64,000 bases of DNA from Bacillus sp. 1780r2a1 (GCA_024134725.1 CP099863.1:2041501-2105500), one strand, 5' to 3'; shown: positions 36,339 to 45,589, counted from the first letter of the stretch. Translations and numbers: made by a program. Notes: a model not told the origin generated them from the sequence alone.

Positions 36339-37190
36339 ATGGATATTCTTCTAGCTATTCTTCCAGCTATTTTTTGGGGGAGTATTGTATTATTCAACGT
36401 TAAATTAGGCGGCGGCCCATATAGTCAAACACTTGGAACTACAATGGGAGCACTAATTTTTTCAATAGTCATTTATTTAGTAGTTCATCCCATCTTAACC
36501 CCCCTTACTTTTATTATAGGGGTTATTTCTGGTTTATTTTGGGCTATTGGTCAAAGCAATCAGTTAAAAACAATTGACTATATTGGCGTTTCTAAAACAA
36601 TGCCTATATCAACAGGTATGCAACTGGTATCGACGACCTTATTCGGTGTTGTTGTTTTCCGTGAATGGTCAACTACTTCTACTGTTTTGTTGGGAATACT
36701 AGCTCTCATTTTTATTGTAATAGGAATTGTATTAACATCTCTAGAGAGCAAAAAAAATGAAGAGCAAGCAGGACAATTTAAAAAAGCGATTTTTACACTG
36801 GTTATTTCAACGATTGGATATTTAGTATACGTAGTTAGCGCTCGTTTATTTAATGTGGACGGCTGGTCAGCATTATTTCCTCAAGCAATTGGTATGGTAA
36901 TTGGAGGCATTGTACTTACTTATAAACACAAACCTTTTAATAAATATGCTATTCGAAATATTATCCCAGGCCTAATTTGGGCTGCAGGTAACATGTTTTT
37001 ATTTATCTCCCAGCCAAAGGTTGGAGTAGCCACAAGTTTTTCACTGTCACAAATGGGAATTGTCATTTCAACCCTTGGGGGGATCTTCTTATTAGGAGAA
37101 AAAAAATCAAAACGTCAACTTATTTCCATTACAATCGGGATTATTCTTATCATTGCGGGTGGTGTATTACTTGGAATAGCTAAAAGCTAA
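36339..37190 (+). CDS. glcU: GRP-family glucose uptake protein
   Basis: A 283-residue membrane protein with ten predicted helices in two repeats, of the glucose/ribose porter family (GlcU type). ILPAIFWGSIVLFNVKLGGGPYSQ at the N-terminus and GLFWAIGQSNQLKTIDYIGVSKTMPISTG are family landmarks, mirrored by GLIWAAGNMFLFISQPKVGVATSFSLSQ in the second half. GlcU imports free glucose with protons, bypassing the PTS. Sharing its operator type with zwf, it probably feeds glucose into the pentose route after phosphorylation by a glucokinase encoded elsewhere. Confidence 0.9.
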   Translation: MDILLAILPAIFWGSIVLFNVKLGGGPYSQTLGTTMGALIFSIVIYLVVHPILTPLTFIIGVISGLFWAIGQSNQLKTIDYIGVSKTMPISTGMQLVSTTLFGVVVFREWSTTSTVLLGILALIFIVIGIVLTSLESKKNEEQAGQFKKAIFTLVISTIGYLVYVVSARLFNVDGWSALFPQAIGMVIGGIVLTYKHKPFNKYAIRNIIPGLIWAAGNMFLFISQPKVGVATSFSLSQMGIVISTLGGIFLLGEKKSKRQLISITIGIILIIAGGVLLGIAKS

Positions 37191-37249
37191 TAATATATAT
37201 CTATAAATATAAGAGTATATGAAAGGAATTAATAAATTAAACTAAAGCT

Positions 37250-37283
37250 AAAAAGACCTTGATAAAAATTCGGGGTCTTTTTT
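37250..37283. terminator. Terminator after glcU
   Basis: AAAAAGACC pairs with GGTCTTTTT across a 15-base loop, with T-run. Confidence 0.65.
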
Positions 37284-37394
37284 GTTTCTGCGATTTTAGA
37301 AGCGTTTAGCTACTGTTTTATCTTGTTATTGTTCTTTCTTTAATTGAAGAGCAGTTCCTAAAGTACTCTTTCTTTTTTAAAGGTTACTTAAAAA

Positions 37395-37712
37395 TTAATC
37401 TTTAACCCAACTTTCAGCCCATTCACTAATTGGTCCTAATATTTCCCCTAAAGCTATTCCCTTTTGAGTTAAGAAGTATTCAGAACGTATAGGGGGACCC
37501 GGAATAACGTTACGCACAACTATTCCTTGGTCTTCTAATTCTTTAAGACGTTCCGTTAATAATCGTCTACTTAAAGATGGTATACTTTCATTTAGTTCAT
37601 TAAATCGTTTTGGTCCACTCATTAGAACATAAATAATTAAACCTGTCCATTTTTTTCCAATTAATTCGAAGCTCTTTTCTACTTTAGGATGTAATCCTTT
37701 TGATTCCTCCAT
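37395..37712 (-). CDS. HxlR/DUF24-family regulator, paralogue lacking the sensor Cys
   Basis: A 105-residue winged-helix protein very similar along its length to the product at 34649-34966 (shared KVEKSFELIGK, WTGLIIYVLMSGPKRF, ILGPIS.WAESWV). At the equivalent position the sensor Cys8 is His (GLHPKVEKSF), so thiol-based sensing is unlikely in this copy. The ATG at 37712 follows AAGGGAG at nine bases; an ATG nine bases upstream abuts that site. It faces glcU convergently, making it another candidate controller of the regulon. Confidence 0.88.
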   Translation of the reverse strand: MEESKGLHPKVEKSFELIGKKWTGLIIYVLMSGPKRFNELNESIPSLSRRLLTERLKELEDQGIVVRNVIPGPPIRSEYFLTQKGIALGEILGPISEWAESWVKD

Positions 37713-38020
37713 ATTACACATCTCCCTTCAATTAATATAGACAAAAAACAACTTATGTATTTATTGTATCAAAAAACGGTAAAGTGTATGGGCAATTTAA
37801 TTCTTCCAGATTGATAAAGAGAGTTAAAATAATAAAAGTAATAGGAATAAAAAAGAAATTATTTGTATTTCCCTTTATAACTAAGTACCGTAATTTAGTT
37901 GTTATTGTGTATAAGTTACGTTTTTGGTTACAAGAATTCAAGAACCTTGCAATTAAGCTCCAGAACTTGTATATACTGATATTCTTTTGTAACTCTTAAA
38001 GAGACTATCTTCAGTACAGA

Positions 38021-38265
38021 CTAAGCTTTCGTGACTTGTTGGAATGATATAAGAATGAGGAGTGCTGATGGCTACCAGCGCTGTTGTATGTTGGGTCCAT
38101 CAATGTGGACCAGCATTAGATAAGCGAGTACGTCTCCTATTAATCCAGCGTACAAACTTTGGAGAGTGAATGAAAAGCATTGCGATTTATGGTACCAGTG
38201 ATTTTAAAGGTCATACAATTAATTTTCATCTGAGTAAAGTGAAAATTAAATAAGCACTTGGCTGC
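38021..38265 (+). pseudogene. Decayed IS6-family transposase remnant
   Basis: Three transposase-like pieces separated by stops and a frameshift. LSFRDLLE (38021-38044) matches the SyRD motif; WVHQCGPALDKRVRLLL (from 38092) matches the region around the helix-turn-helix; and DFKGHTINFHLSK (from about 38200) matches the strand containing the second catalytic Asp area (D.kG.TIDF.LS). The order and spacing agree with an IS6/IS240-type DDE transposase, but the catalytic core is mostly lost and no terminal inverted repeats are obvious. Confidence 0.7.
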
Positions 38266-38784
38266 GTGTTTAACGTAGCGTATGAAATATTTAAAAACCA
38301 AATGTTTCAACAGGAAAAAACTGTCCAAAAACCAAAAGAGTTCACTCATAAATTATTTAGGAAGTTCAATGAGTTAGTTGTTAAAAAAACGATATTTTAT
38401 CTTCTATTGAGTATCTCCCACACTAGATTCACCTTTTAGAAGGCTGATCCTAAAGTAAAACTTATTTTGCTACAATCATTTTATACCACTAATTAAAATA
38501 CTTTAAGAAGCTCATTAAATACATTGCAACATGGTAAATTTAATGATAATTGTTTAAATAGTGCTCTATCAAAAGAGTAAAAACTAGATTCTAGCACTTA
38601 GGTTTGTGATATTTTATAAACAAAACTAATAGTAATTAATGAAAATTGTTTTTGAAAGCAATATGTTTTTTATTATAAAACATAAATTAATAATTGTGCA
38701 AGATTAATTAGTTGGTGGATAGTTCACTAATGATGAGTATAGTAAGTTTGCTAGAAGAAGTCCCATATTAACAAGTATAGAACG

Positions 38785-38828
38785 AAAAAGAGCTCATCTC
38801 TAAAGTCTACAGAAGATGAACTCTTTTT
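38785..38828. terminator. Terminator after cwlJ
   Basis: AAAAAGAGcTCATCT pairs with AGATGAaCTCTTTTT around a 14-base loop (one mismatch). Confidence 0.7.
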
Positions 38829-38842
38829 TTCTTAAATGAACT

Positions 38843-39286
38843 TTACGCCCCTGTATACACACTATCACACGTATTCGGCTGCGGCTCGTAGTAACAGTGG
38901 TTTTTATATTGTCCTGCAAATGGCTGATCGTACCAAGTTGGAGGACATGGAGCGTATGGGTTGAAATACCAAAGCGCATATTTCGCAGGGTGCTCACGCC
39001 AAAAATCAAGCGTTTTCTTAGCTAATCTTTTCTCTGCACTTCTTGCTCGTTGATAAAAAACATTTCCTTTTTGAACAGCTTCAAAGGAATAGTTTCCTCC
39101 TTGCACTTGATAAATAACCTGCGGAATTGTTCGTAGCCCTTTAAAGTCGATGCAATTAGCTTTTAGTCGGTTTACAATGACATTTCCAACGTACAACATC
39201 CCTTGTTGTCCTTCACCTTCTGCTTCCGCTCGCATCATTCTAGCCATTAATGCAACGTCTGAATCCTTATACTGAACTCTTGGCAT
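38843..39286 (-). CDS. cwlJ: Spore cortex-lytic cell wall hydrolase CwlJ
   Basis: A 147-residue Hydrolase_2 (SleB/CwlJ) protein, very like B. subtilis CwlJ: DVALMARMMRAEAEGEGQQG (catalytic Glu region, about 10-29), VGNVIVNRLKANCIDFKGLRTI and ALWYFNPYAPCPPTWYDQPFAG. Without a signal peptide, it is made in the mother cell and located in the coat, where it breaks the cortex during Ca-DPA-triggered germination. In B. subtilis gerQ lies next to cwlJ; here no gerQ is adjacent, an SDR gene is upstream instead. Confidence 0.93.
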   Translation of the reverse strand: MPRVQYKDSDVALMARMMRAEAEGEGQQGMLYVGNVIVNRLKANCIDFKGLRTIPQVIYQVQGGNYSFEAVQKGNVFYQRARSAEKRLAKKTLDFWREHPAKYALWYFNPYAPCPPTWYDQPFAGQYKNHCYYEPQPNTCDSVYTGA

Positions 39287-39355
39287 AGTCTCACCTCAAT
39301 CTATAGTATGAAAAAATGCCAAAATTGATGTTAGCGGACAAGAAAATTGATTTAT

Positions 39356-40132
39356 TTACAAAAAACCACCGTCAGAGTGAATAATTTGTCCGGTAATCCA
39401 CGCTGCGTCATTACTAGCTAGAAAGGCAATAAGTTTTGCTGCGTCAGTAGGCGCGCCAATCCTTCCCATTGGAAAGCGAGGTAGTAAAGTTCGCTTTAAC
39501 TCTTCATTCATCCAGCCTGTATCGGTTGGACCAGGGTCTACAGCATTTACCGTAATATTTAAAGAAGCAAGTTCAATCGCGATTGATTTTGTAAATGTAG
39601 ATACTGCACCTTTTGTTGCGATATATGCAAGGTTTCCTGGTTCAGGTGATTTATCTTGTCCGGATACCATATTAATGACTCGCCCACTATGTTTGCCATC
39701 CAATCGCCGCGCAAATTCAGCGGTTAAAAGACAGGTGGCTCGAACGTTCACTGCATAGTGATTATCAAGAACTTCTGCATTTAGATTCCGGAAGTCTACG
39801 TCAATGGAATGAGTGGCATTATTCACCAAAATAGAAGGTGTCCCAAGTCGCTTTTGAACTTCTTCAAGAAGCTGTGCTGGTGCATCAGGTTTAGATAAAT
39901 CAAGTGCCAGCGCTTCGCATCTTACGCCATATTTTTTAATTTCGGTTACTAACTCTTTTGACCAACTTGTATCTTCTTCTTCAAAATAGTCCATTTGTCG
40001 ATCATAAGGAGACCAGTGAGTAAAGAAGATATCTGCCCCCACTTTGGCTAGCTCTATACAAATGGCTGAGCCTATCCCTTTGCTTCGACTTGCTCCTGTT
40101 ATAACAGCAATTTTGTTTGTTAATTTAGACAT
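39356..40132 (-). CDS. SDR family oxidoreductase
   Basis: A 258-residue SDR. The cofactor loop is the unusual ITGASRSKGIGSAIC (two residues longer than TGxxxGxG), NNAT replaces NNAG at about residue 107, and the active site is VSGQ with YIATK. The layout resembles 3-oxoacyl-ACP-reductase-like proteins annotated in Bacillus. Substrate unknown. It is 69 bases upstream of cwlJ on the same strand, but a functional link is not apparent. Confidence 0.85.
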   Translation of the reverse strand: MSKLTNKIAVITGASRSKGIGSAICIELAKVGADIFFTHWSPYDRQMDYFEEEDTSWSKELVTEIKKYGVRCEALALDLSKPDAPAQLLEEVQKRLGTPSILVNNATHSIDVDFRNLNAEVLDNHYAVNVRATCLLTAEFARRLDGKHSGRVINMVSGQDKSPEPGNLAYIATKGAVSTFTKSIAIELASLNITVNAVDPGPTDTGWMNEELKRTLLPRFPMGRIGAPTDAAKLIAFLASNDAAWITGQIIHSDGGFL

Positions 40133-40426
40133 ATTTGCATCTCCTTACGGACGCGCCAACCAACGTACGATTGGAGATATGGACTAACAAAAAAAGCAGA
40201 TGCTAATAGGCACCCGCTCTTTTGTCTTCTCATACATAAGCTTAGGCGTATCCTATAATGGTAACAATGAAAAACAACCCTTTCGTAAAAAAAGGGAATT
40301 TGTCTATTCATTTTGTTAATTAACCATTATTGAATGCCAGCCATCTGCATTATGCTCCTTCCATATATCTCCATGATAATTCCATCATAACCCAATATTT
40401 AGAAGAAGTAAATATCTTTTATTGCC

Positions 40427-42763
40427 CTAAGCGTCAAGCGCTCTTTCAAGAAGGGCTTTGTCTAAAAACGGACTTGCTTTCCCTACGCTGTATAGGTGAA
40501 GATCATGCATGGCTCTTGTGCAAGCTGTGTAAAAAGTACGGCGTAAACTTTCTTCAGCGTAGACTTTCTCTGATGCGTTGTAGATGATAACGGCATCAAA
40601 TTCAATTCCTTTTGATAAGTACGCAGGAACCACTACTACTCCTTGCTCATACTCAAGAGAGTTGCTTTTTAACAACTTCAGATCTTTAATGCTAGCTAAA
40701 GATAAGTACGCAGATGCGCTTTCTTCTGCAGACTTGCAGATAATCGCAATACTGTGATAACCCTCACTCTTGAATTCATCAACCTTTGACGCAATTGCTT
40801 GGTGGAGTTCATCATAATCTGGCAGCTGTGTAAGAGCAGGGCGTTTCCCTTCACGCTCAAACGGAACAATGCCTTCTCCGTTAGGCACAAGCCTTCTTGT
40901 CAATTCAATGATTGGTTTTGTGGATCGATAACTTCTCGTAATGTTGATCAGTTCCGTTTGTTCTACGCCGTAGAGGTGCGTTAACATCTTAAAATCGGTA
41001 TTTTCATCTGCATGAGCAAAAATAGCCTGGTTGAAATCACCAAGTACCGTCATTCGTGCAGCTGGAAATAAACGCTTCAAAAACTCAAACTGAAACGGAG
41101 AATAGTCCTGCGCTTCATCAATGACGATATGCTTAATAGCGCTATTTATTTGAAAGCCTTCAATAATTTCTTTTAAAAGTAAAAATGGCGTAGCATCTTC
41201 ATAAAAAAGCTTATCTTTCTCTAATGCATCGACTGTAATTCCGCAAATGTCAGACCAGTCATCAGGCACCTTGCCTTTTAAGTGTTTCGTTATTTCAAGA
41301 GAATTTGTGAAAAGTTGTTTGTATATGCCAATAAAATCAATAAACTGCAGCTCTTTAATTTTGCTTCGAAGCGGTTTTAGCTTTTGACGCACAATCAGCC
41401 TTGCAAGCGCTTGTGGCTCCATATCATAATCAGCGGTGTCTTCTCTCTTAAACCCGCGTTTTTTAGCTAAATACGCATGTGCTTTATGATAGTCTTCATT
41501 GCTTAGAAGCTCAATTTCGTCTTGAACCCACGGCTTTTTACTTTCTGTTTTTTGAAAGTCAGCTAACTTCTTCAATAACCAATCTCGTAACTTTTCAAGT
41601 CGGTTATGAAAACGGAGAGAGGTATCAAAGTTGTAAAATCGTTCTACTATTTCTCCTGCTGTTACAACAGCTTTTCCTCTAAACACCACGTCGTTAAACA
41701 GCATTCCTTCTGATTCAAGCGACTTTCTGTAAGTTTGAACAGCTTCAAAAAAGCGTGTAGATGCTTTGAAACGTATGCCTGCAAGCCTCGCTTGATAGAA
41801 AGATGTCTTCTTTGCTGTTAAAACGTATTCTAACTGTTCATAAGGCGTTTCTACTTGAAATGCTTTACTTAAGCGGTGATCTAAGTACTCTTGAAACGTT
41901 ACTTGCTGCATATTTTCTTCTCCAAGCTCTGGTAGTACGTTTGAAACATAGCTACTGAACATAGAGTTAGGTGAAAATAGAATAATTTGATCTGCATTGA
42001 TGTGATCTCGGTATTTATATAATAAATACGCAATTCGCTGCAGAGCTGCCGAGGTTTTTCCGCTTCCAGCTGCCCCATGAACAATCAATAACCTTCCTTT
42101 ATCGTGACGAATAATTTTATTTTGTTCTTTTTGAATTGTCGCAACGATATTATGCATTTGCTTATCCGTACCTTTACCTAAAACCTGCTGTAAGATTTCA
42201 TCTCCAATGGTCAAACTTGTATCAAACATGGATTGGATGATCCCGTTACGAATAAGATACTGCCATTTCTTTTCAAGCACACCTTGAATCATACCGCCTG
42301 GAGTCATGTAATGAGCCGGTCCAGGCTGATAATCATAATAGACGCTTGAAATAGGCGCTCGCCAATCGTAAACCAAAAAATCATCTCCAGTTTGATCATT
42401 AAGAGCAGCAATTCCAATATAAATGCTCTCAGGAGCTGAATCTCCTTCTTCTGTAAAATCAATACGGCCGAAGTAAGGGAGCTCTTTCATCCGATGCAAC
42501 GTGGATAATCGCTTAGAGGAATGTTTATGTGTACTTTGAGTTACTGATAGCGCCTGAGCTTCTTGGCGTAACCCGATAATCGTTTCAAGATAATCATCAA
42601 ACGTATCTGTGTTTACCTTAACCTCATCCCAAAAGTGCTTGCGGATATGAATGACTTCTTCTTTACGCTTTGTCGTCTCTTCTTCTAGCTTGTTTATTTC
42701 TGCGTTAATTCTTTTCATGATACCATCTACGCGTTTTTGTTCCTGCTGAAGTTCTGAACCCAT
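40427..42763 (-). CDS. helD: RNA polymerase recycling motor HelD (UvrD-like helicase fold)
   Basis: A 778-residue superfamily 1 ATPase. An N-terminal coiled coil (about 5-45) forms the arm that enters the secondary channel; LVYDWRAPISSVYYDYQPGPAHY is typical of HelD; Walker A is VHGAAGSGKTSAALQ near 228; Walker B is IVIDEAQDYSPFQFE near 560; and late motifs TRSYRST and YTACTRAMHDL are present. HelD binds stalled RNA polymerase and releases it using ATP. The ATG at 42763 follows AAGGGG at nine bases. Confidence 0.93.
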   Translation of the reverse strand: MGSELQQEQKRVDGIMKRINAEINKLEEETTKRKEEVIHIRKHFWDEVKVNTDTFDDYLETIIGLRQEAQALSVTQSTHKHSSKRLSTLHRMKELPYFGRIDFTEEGDSAPESIYIGIAALNDQTGDDFLVYDWRAPISSVYYDYQPGPAHYMTPGGMIQGVLEKKWQYLIRNGIIQSMFDTSLTIGDEILQQVLGKGTDKQMHNIVATIQKEQNKIIRHDKGRLLIVHGAAGSGKTSAALQRIAYLLYKYRDHINADQIILFSPNSMFSSYVSNVLPELGEENMQQVTFQEYLDHRLSKAFQVETPYEQLEYVLTAKKTSFYQARLAGIRFKASTRFFEAVQTYRKSLESEGMLFNDVVFRGKAVVTAGEIVERFYNFDTSLRFHNRLEKLRDWLLKKLADFQKTESKKPWVQDEIELLSNEDYHKAHAYLAKKRGFKREDTADYDMEPQALARLIVRQKLKPLRSKIKELQFIDFIGIYKQLFTNSLEITKHLKGKVPDDWSDICGITVDALEKDKLFYEDATPFLLLKEIIEGFQINSAIKHIVIDEAQDYSPFQFEFLKRLFPAARMTVLGDFNQAIFAHADENTDFKMLTHLYGVEQTELINITRSYRSTKPIIELTRRLVPNGEGIVPFEREGKRPALTQLPDYDELHQAIASKVDEFKSEGYHSIAIICKSAEESASAYLSLASIKDLKLLKSNSLEYEQGVVVVPAYLSKGIEFDAVIIYNASEKVYAEESLRRTFYTACTRAMHDLHLYSVGKASPFLDKALLERALDA

Positions 42764-42920
42764 CGCAAACACCCCTTAAAAAAATAGTTGACTAGCGCAT
42801 CGATTTTATATTATAATTATAGTAGGAAATATTATAATTAATAATAGGTGTAGATACGCATCTATACTAATTTATCATGAAATTGTTTTGTTTTCAAGAT
42901 GTTCAGCAGAAATATAACTC

Positions 42921-42957
42921 AAAGGATGAAGGTGTTAAATACCTTTATCCTTTTTTT
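42921..42957 (+). terminator. Terminator-like hairpin in the helD upstream region
   Basis: AAAGGATgAAGGT pairs with ACCTTtATCCTTT and a T-run follows. No gene I can support ends here. The rest of 42764-43155 shows only short frames without ribosome sites. Confidence 0.5.
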
Positions 42958-43155
42958 ATGCTTTTTTGAGTTAAGCAGAAGCTGTAGTTGTTAAGATGCT
43001 TTGCTATTACGCTTAATTGAAGTTCGTATAATCCCTCCCTGGGATACATTGTTAGTTGTTGGAATTTCTTCTTCCGCTGTTTGCTTATTTATGATAAAAT
43101 TTACCAAATGTATATAATGATAATTTAGTAAACTTACAATGGAAAGGAGAACTAG

Positions 43156-43716
43156 ATGAAGTTCATTCTCGTATTTGGACCCCAAGCAGTAGGGAAAATG
43201 ACGGTAGGACAACAATTAGAAAGAAACACGGGACTGAAGCTGTTTCATAATCATATGACCATTGAACTTCTTGCTCCTTTGTTTCAATTCAACGAAGAAA
43301 TGTGGAGATTAGTAGATTTGTTCCGTAAAGAAATCTTTGAATCGATTTCAAAAAGTGACGCAAAAGGTATAATCTTTACCTATGTATGGGCGTTTGATAT
43401 GCAAAGCGATTGGAATTTTATCAGAGAAGTATGCGACATTTTTGAATCAAAAGGCGGTACGGTATATTTTGTGGAGCTAGAAGCGGATCTTAACGAAAGA
43501 ATCGACCGAAACAAAACGCCAAACAGACTCCAGCATAAGCCAACAAAAAGAAATGTAGAGTGGTCAGAGCAAGAACTCAAAGAAACGATGAACAAACACC
43601 GATTAAATTCCAAAACTGGAGAAATACAGCGAGAAAACTATGTACGGATCAACAATACAAATTTAAGCGCTGAGGAAGTAGCTCAATTAATTCAAGAAAA
43701 ATTTCAATTGTACTGA
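43156..43716 (+). CDS. P-loop kinase-like ATPase (shikimate/nucleotide kinase-like)
   Basis: A 186-residue P-loop protein: Walker A GPQAVGKMTVG (about 8-18) at the very N-terminus, HNHMTIELL, and a lid-like LNERIDRNKTPNRLQHKPTKR segment near 110-130 with several basic residues, as in small-molecule kinases. The substrate is unknown. AAGGAGA precedes the ATG at good spacing. It is followed 11 bases later by a small membrane protein gene. Confidence 0.8.
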   Translation: MKFILVFGPQAVGKMTVGQQLERNTGLKLFHNHMTIELLAPLFQFNEEMWRLVDLFRKEIFESISKSDAKGIIFTYVWAFDMQSDWNFIREVCDIFESKGGTVYFVELEADLNERIDRNKTPNRLQHKPTKRNVEWSEQELKETMNKHRLNSKTGEIQRENYVRINNTNLSAEEVAQLIQEKFQLY

Positions 43717-43727
43717 AGGAGAAATGA

Positions 43728-43892
43728 ATGATTTATAACATTCTATTAGCCCTTGCATCATTAATATTTGTTGTTAATTTTTTTATTGCACCTACCTTCT
43801 TTCATATGGAGGTTGATGACTCAGGAACTTTTGTAGGTTTAATGCTGTTAATCATTGTGCTGAAACATTTATTGGATAAAAAAGACGCTTGA
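43728..43892 (+). CDS. Small two-helix membrane protein (54 aa)
   Basis: The ATG follows GAAGGAG at six to seven bases, directly after the P-loop kinase-like gene. The product has two hydrophobic stretches (ILLALASLIFVVNFFIAP and FVGLMLLIIVL) and a Lys/Asp-rich tail. The stop codon is inside a perfect terminator stem, as for many real short genes. Function and family are unknown; co-transcription with the kinase-like gene is likely. Confidence 0.7.
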   Translation: MIYNILLALASLIFVVNFFIAPTFFHMEVDDSGTFVGLMLLIIVLKHLLDKKDA

Positions 43893-43909
43893 AGTAGCGT
43901 CTTTTTTTT
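43878..43909. terminator. Terminator after the kinase-like operon
   Basis: AAAAAAGACGCT pairs with AGCGTCTTTTTT, six-base loop; may also serve the convergent gene. Confidence 0.85.
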
Positions 43910-43927
43910 CTGTATTTTTATAATAGA

Positions 43928-44350
43928 CTAATCAAATATCTCCCATAAAGATTCATCGACTAAAAAGAAACCTTCATGTGAACATACAGCAAGCATGCAT
44001 GTATCATCTCTATAAAACTGCAGGTCTTCTGGGAGGTCAGGACTAATCCAGTTAAAAAGCGAGTTGCTATATTCTTTTAAAAACTGCTTAGTAGCATTAT
44101 TGAAATGATAATAAAAAACGTATGCTGAACCCTCTGACAACTTTGTGGTCTCCCATTCCTGCTGAATCTTTCTTTCTATGAAGTGCTCGGCAATGCCTTC
44201 TGTTAAATTGTTTATATAGGCCAACCACTCTTCTTCATACTCTATCAACTGCCTATTTTCAACAAAAGCAAACCGATCGCAATGTCTTAGTAATAAGTCA
44301 ATTAATGCTTTGTACTTTTTACCCTTAACATCTTCTGTAATCATCAGCAT
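43928..44350 (-). CDS. Hypothetical protein (140 aa)
   Basis: A soluble, acidic protein (YKALIDLLLRHCDRFAFVEN at the start; AVCSHEGFFLVDESLWEIFD at the end). No family is recognised with confidence. The ATG follows AGGAGGGG at about seven bases, a strong site that supports the start. It appears monocistronic. Its alpha/beta pattern suggests an immunity- or stress-type small protein, but that is only an impression. Confidence 0.7.
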   Translation of the reverse strand: MLMITEDVKGKKYKALIDLLLRHCDRFAFVENRQLIEYEEEWLAYINNLTEGIAEHFIERKIQQEWETTKLSEGSAYVFYYHFNNATKQFLKEYSNSLFNWISPDLPEDLQFYRDDTCMLAVCSHEGFFLVDESLWEIFD

Positions 44351-44495
44351 AAGGACCCCTCCTACTTGTTACCTTCTATACGCTAAAAATATCACTTCGT
44401 ATAATTGAGTTTCAGATACCTAGCGTTTTTCTTATCTTCAATCGCTGTGTTGGCTTGACCATAAACATCAGTACTAATAAGATTCCATTTGACCT

Positions 44496-44990
44496 TTATC
44501 TAAATTTCAAAATATCCTCTAAATTTATCGTTTTTTCTTTCTCCTCTTTGTCTATCGTTTTCCATTTAGCATTCACCTCGACAGATTTGAATGCTGCTTT
44601 TATTTGTTCATTCGTTAATCCTTTAGAATAAAAAACAAATTCTCTAGTCATCTTCTCATTGTTTTCTTCCCCAGAACCTTCACCGTACCAATAGCGTTTG
44701 CCATCTATGGAATCGATGGTTTTCTTAAAATCAGGTATCGCGATCTTTATATTTGAAATTTCTTCTGGTCCTTCTAATAAAAAAGTAAAAGAAAATTTAC
44801 GAAAGTCTTCTTTTGAAGCATCATTTAAACCGGTTGTCCCTATATGACTAAATTTTTCATCTGATAAGCTATTTATTTCTGAATGAACTTCCATCTCTGT
44901 TTCTAGATTATTTGTTGCTACACTGCAAGCACCTAGGATAAGTAATATACATAGAGACGCTACGGAGAACATTGTTCTAATTTTCATCAT
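44496..44990 (-). CDS. Putative lipoprotein (164 aa)
   Basis: N-terminal signal peptide with lipobox LGAC (Cys22), so the mature protein should be anchored in the outer leaflet of the membrane. The remaining residues are charged and mostly beta (FSFTFLLEGPEEISNIKIAIPDF), with no recognised domain. It is 11 bases downstream of an acetyltransferase gene in the same direction, suggesting an operon. Confidence 0.75.
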   Translation of the reverse strand: MMKIRTMFSVASLCILLILGACSVATNNLETEMEVHSEINSLSDEKFSHIGTTGLNDASKEDFRKFSFTFLLEGPEEISNIKIAIPDFKKTIDSIDGKRYWYGEGSGEENNEKMTREFVFYSKGLTNEQIKAAFKSVEVNAKWKTIDKEEKEKTINLEDILKFR

Positions 44991-45001
44991 TTGTTCTCTT
45001 T

Positions 45002-45589
45002 CTAAATCCCCAACTTATTTTTAATGACCTTTGCATAAACACACGTATCTCTTATCTCTGATCCATCAACTGTCATGGCACTATTCTCAAGAATCCCTTC
45101 TAGGTTAAACCCTACTCTTTCCGCTACTGCCCGGCTTTTTTTATTTCTAGCGTCACATCTAATTTCTAGCCTTTTTGCATGTAGCTCTTTAAACGCAAAG
45201 GCAGCAATTCCTTCAACTGCTTCTGTCATATATCCTTTTCCACTAAAGCGAGAATCGAGCCAATAGCCAATTTCAAATTTTGGTATATCCCAATTAATAC
45301 GGTGCAATCCTGATGAAGCAATAAGCTCATCTGTGTCTTTTAAGAAAACTAGAAGCTGTAAATTCGTTCTTTGTAGAAACTCTGCGTGAGACTTTCGAAT
45401 ATGTGCTTCTGCTTCTTCAACCGTTTGTTTTTCTTGAGCAAACGGTAGCCATGGCTTAAATTCTTCGATTGATGAGTTTACCGCTTCAGCCATGAGTTTT
45501 CCATCTCCAGGAAGCGGCATTCTAATAAAAAGTCTTTCTGTATAGAATTCGGTTGGAAAATCAAATAAAACTGGATTCACTTTAATCAC
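45002..45589 (-). CDS. RimJ/RimL-type GNAT acetyltransferase
   Basis: A 195-residue protein of the ribosomal-protein-serine/alanine N-acetyltransferase branch: TERLFIRMPLPGDGKLM near residue 17, FEIGYWLDSRFSGKGYMTEAV (acetyl-CoA loop, about 107-127) and AVAERVGFNLEGIL near 155. Relatives acetylate ribosomal proteins or small molecules; B. subtilis YdaF is similar in layout. First gene of a two-gene unit with the lipoprotein. Confidence 0.88.
   Translation of the reverse strand: MIKVNPVLFDFPTEFYTERLFIRMPLPGDGKLMAEAVNSSIEEFKPWLPFAQEKQTVEEAEAHIRKSHAEFLQRTNLQLLVFLKDTDELIASSGLHRINWDIPKFEIGYWLDSRFSGKGYMTEAVEGIAAFAFKELHAKRLEIRCDARNKKSRAVAERVGFNLEGILENSAMTVDGSEIRDTCVYAKVIKNKLGI

Larger units (their letters stand above)
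37713..38842. other. Gene-poor stretch around the IS remnant
   Basis: Apart from the transposase debris and the cwlJ terminator, this AT-rich stretch shows no supportable gene. Short frames on both strands lack ribosome binding sites. It includes a run with direct GTTAC repeats near 37916-37932 that does not form the regulon dyad. Confidence 0.5.

Noticed and set aside
37916-37932. GTTAC...GTTAC pair downstream of the second HxlR gene's upstream region
   Set aside because: The two halves are direct repeats, not the inverted GTTAC-N5-GTAAC dyad, and no promoter is visible with them.
42991-43215. 74-codon minus-strand frame upstream of the kinase-like gene
   Set aside because: Its end looks mildly protein-like, but it overlaps the kinase-like gene's start and has no ribosome site.
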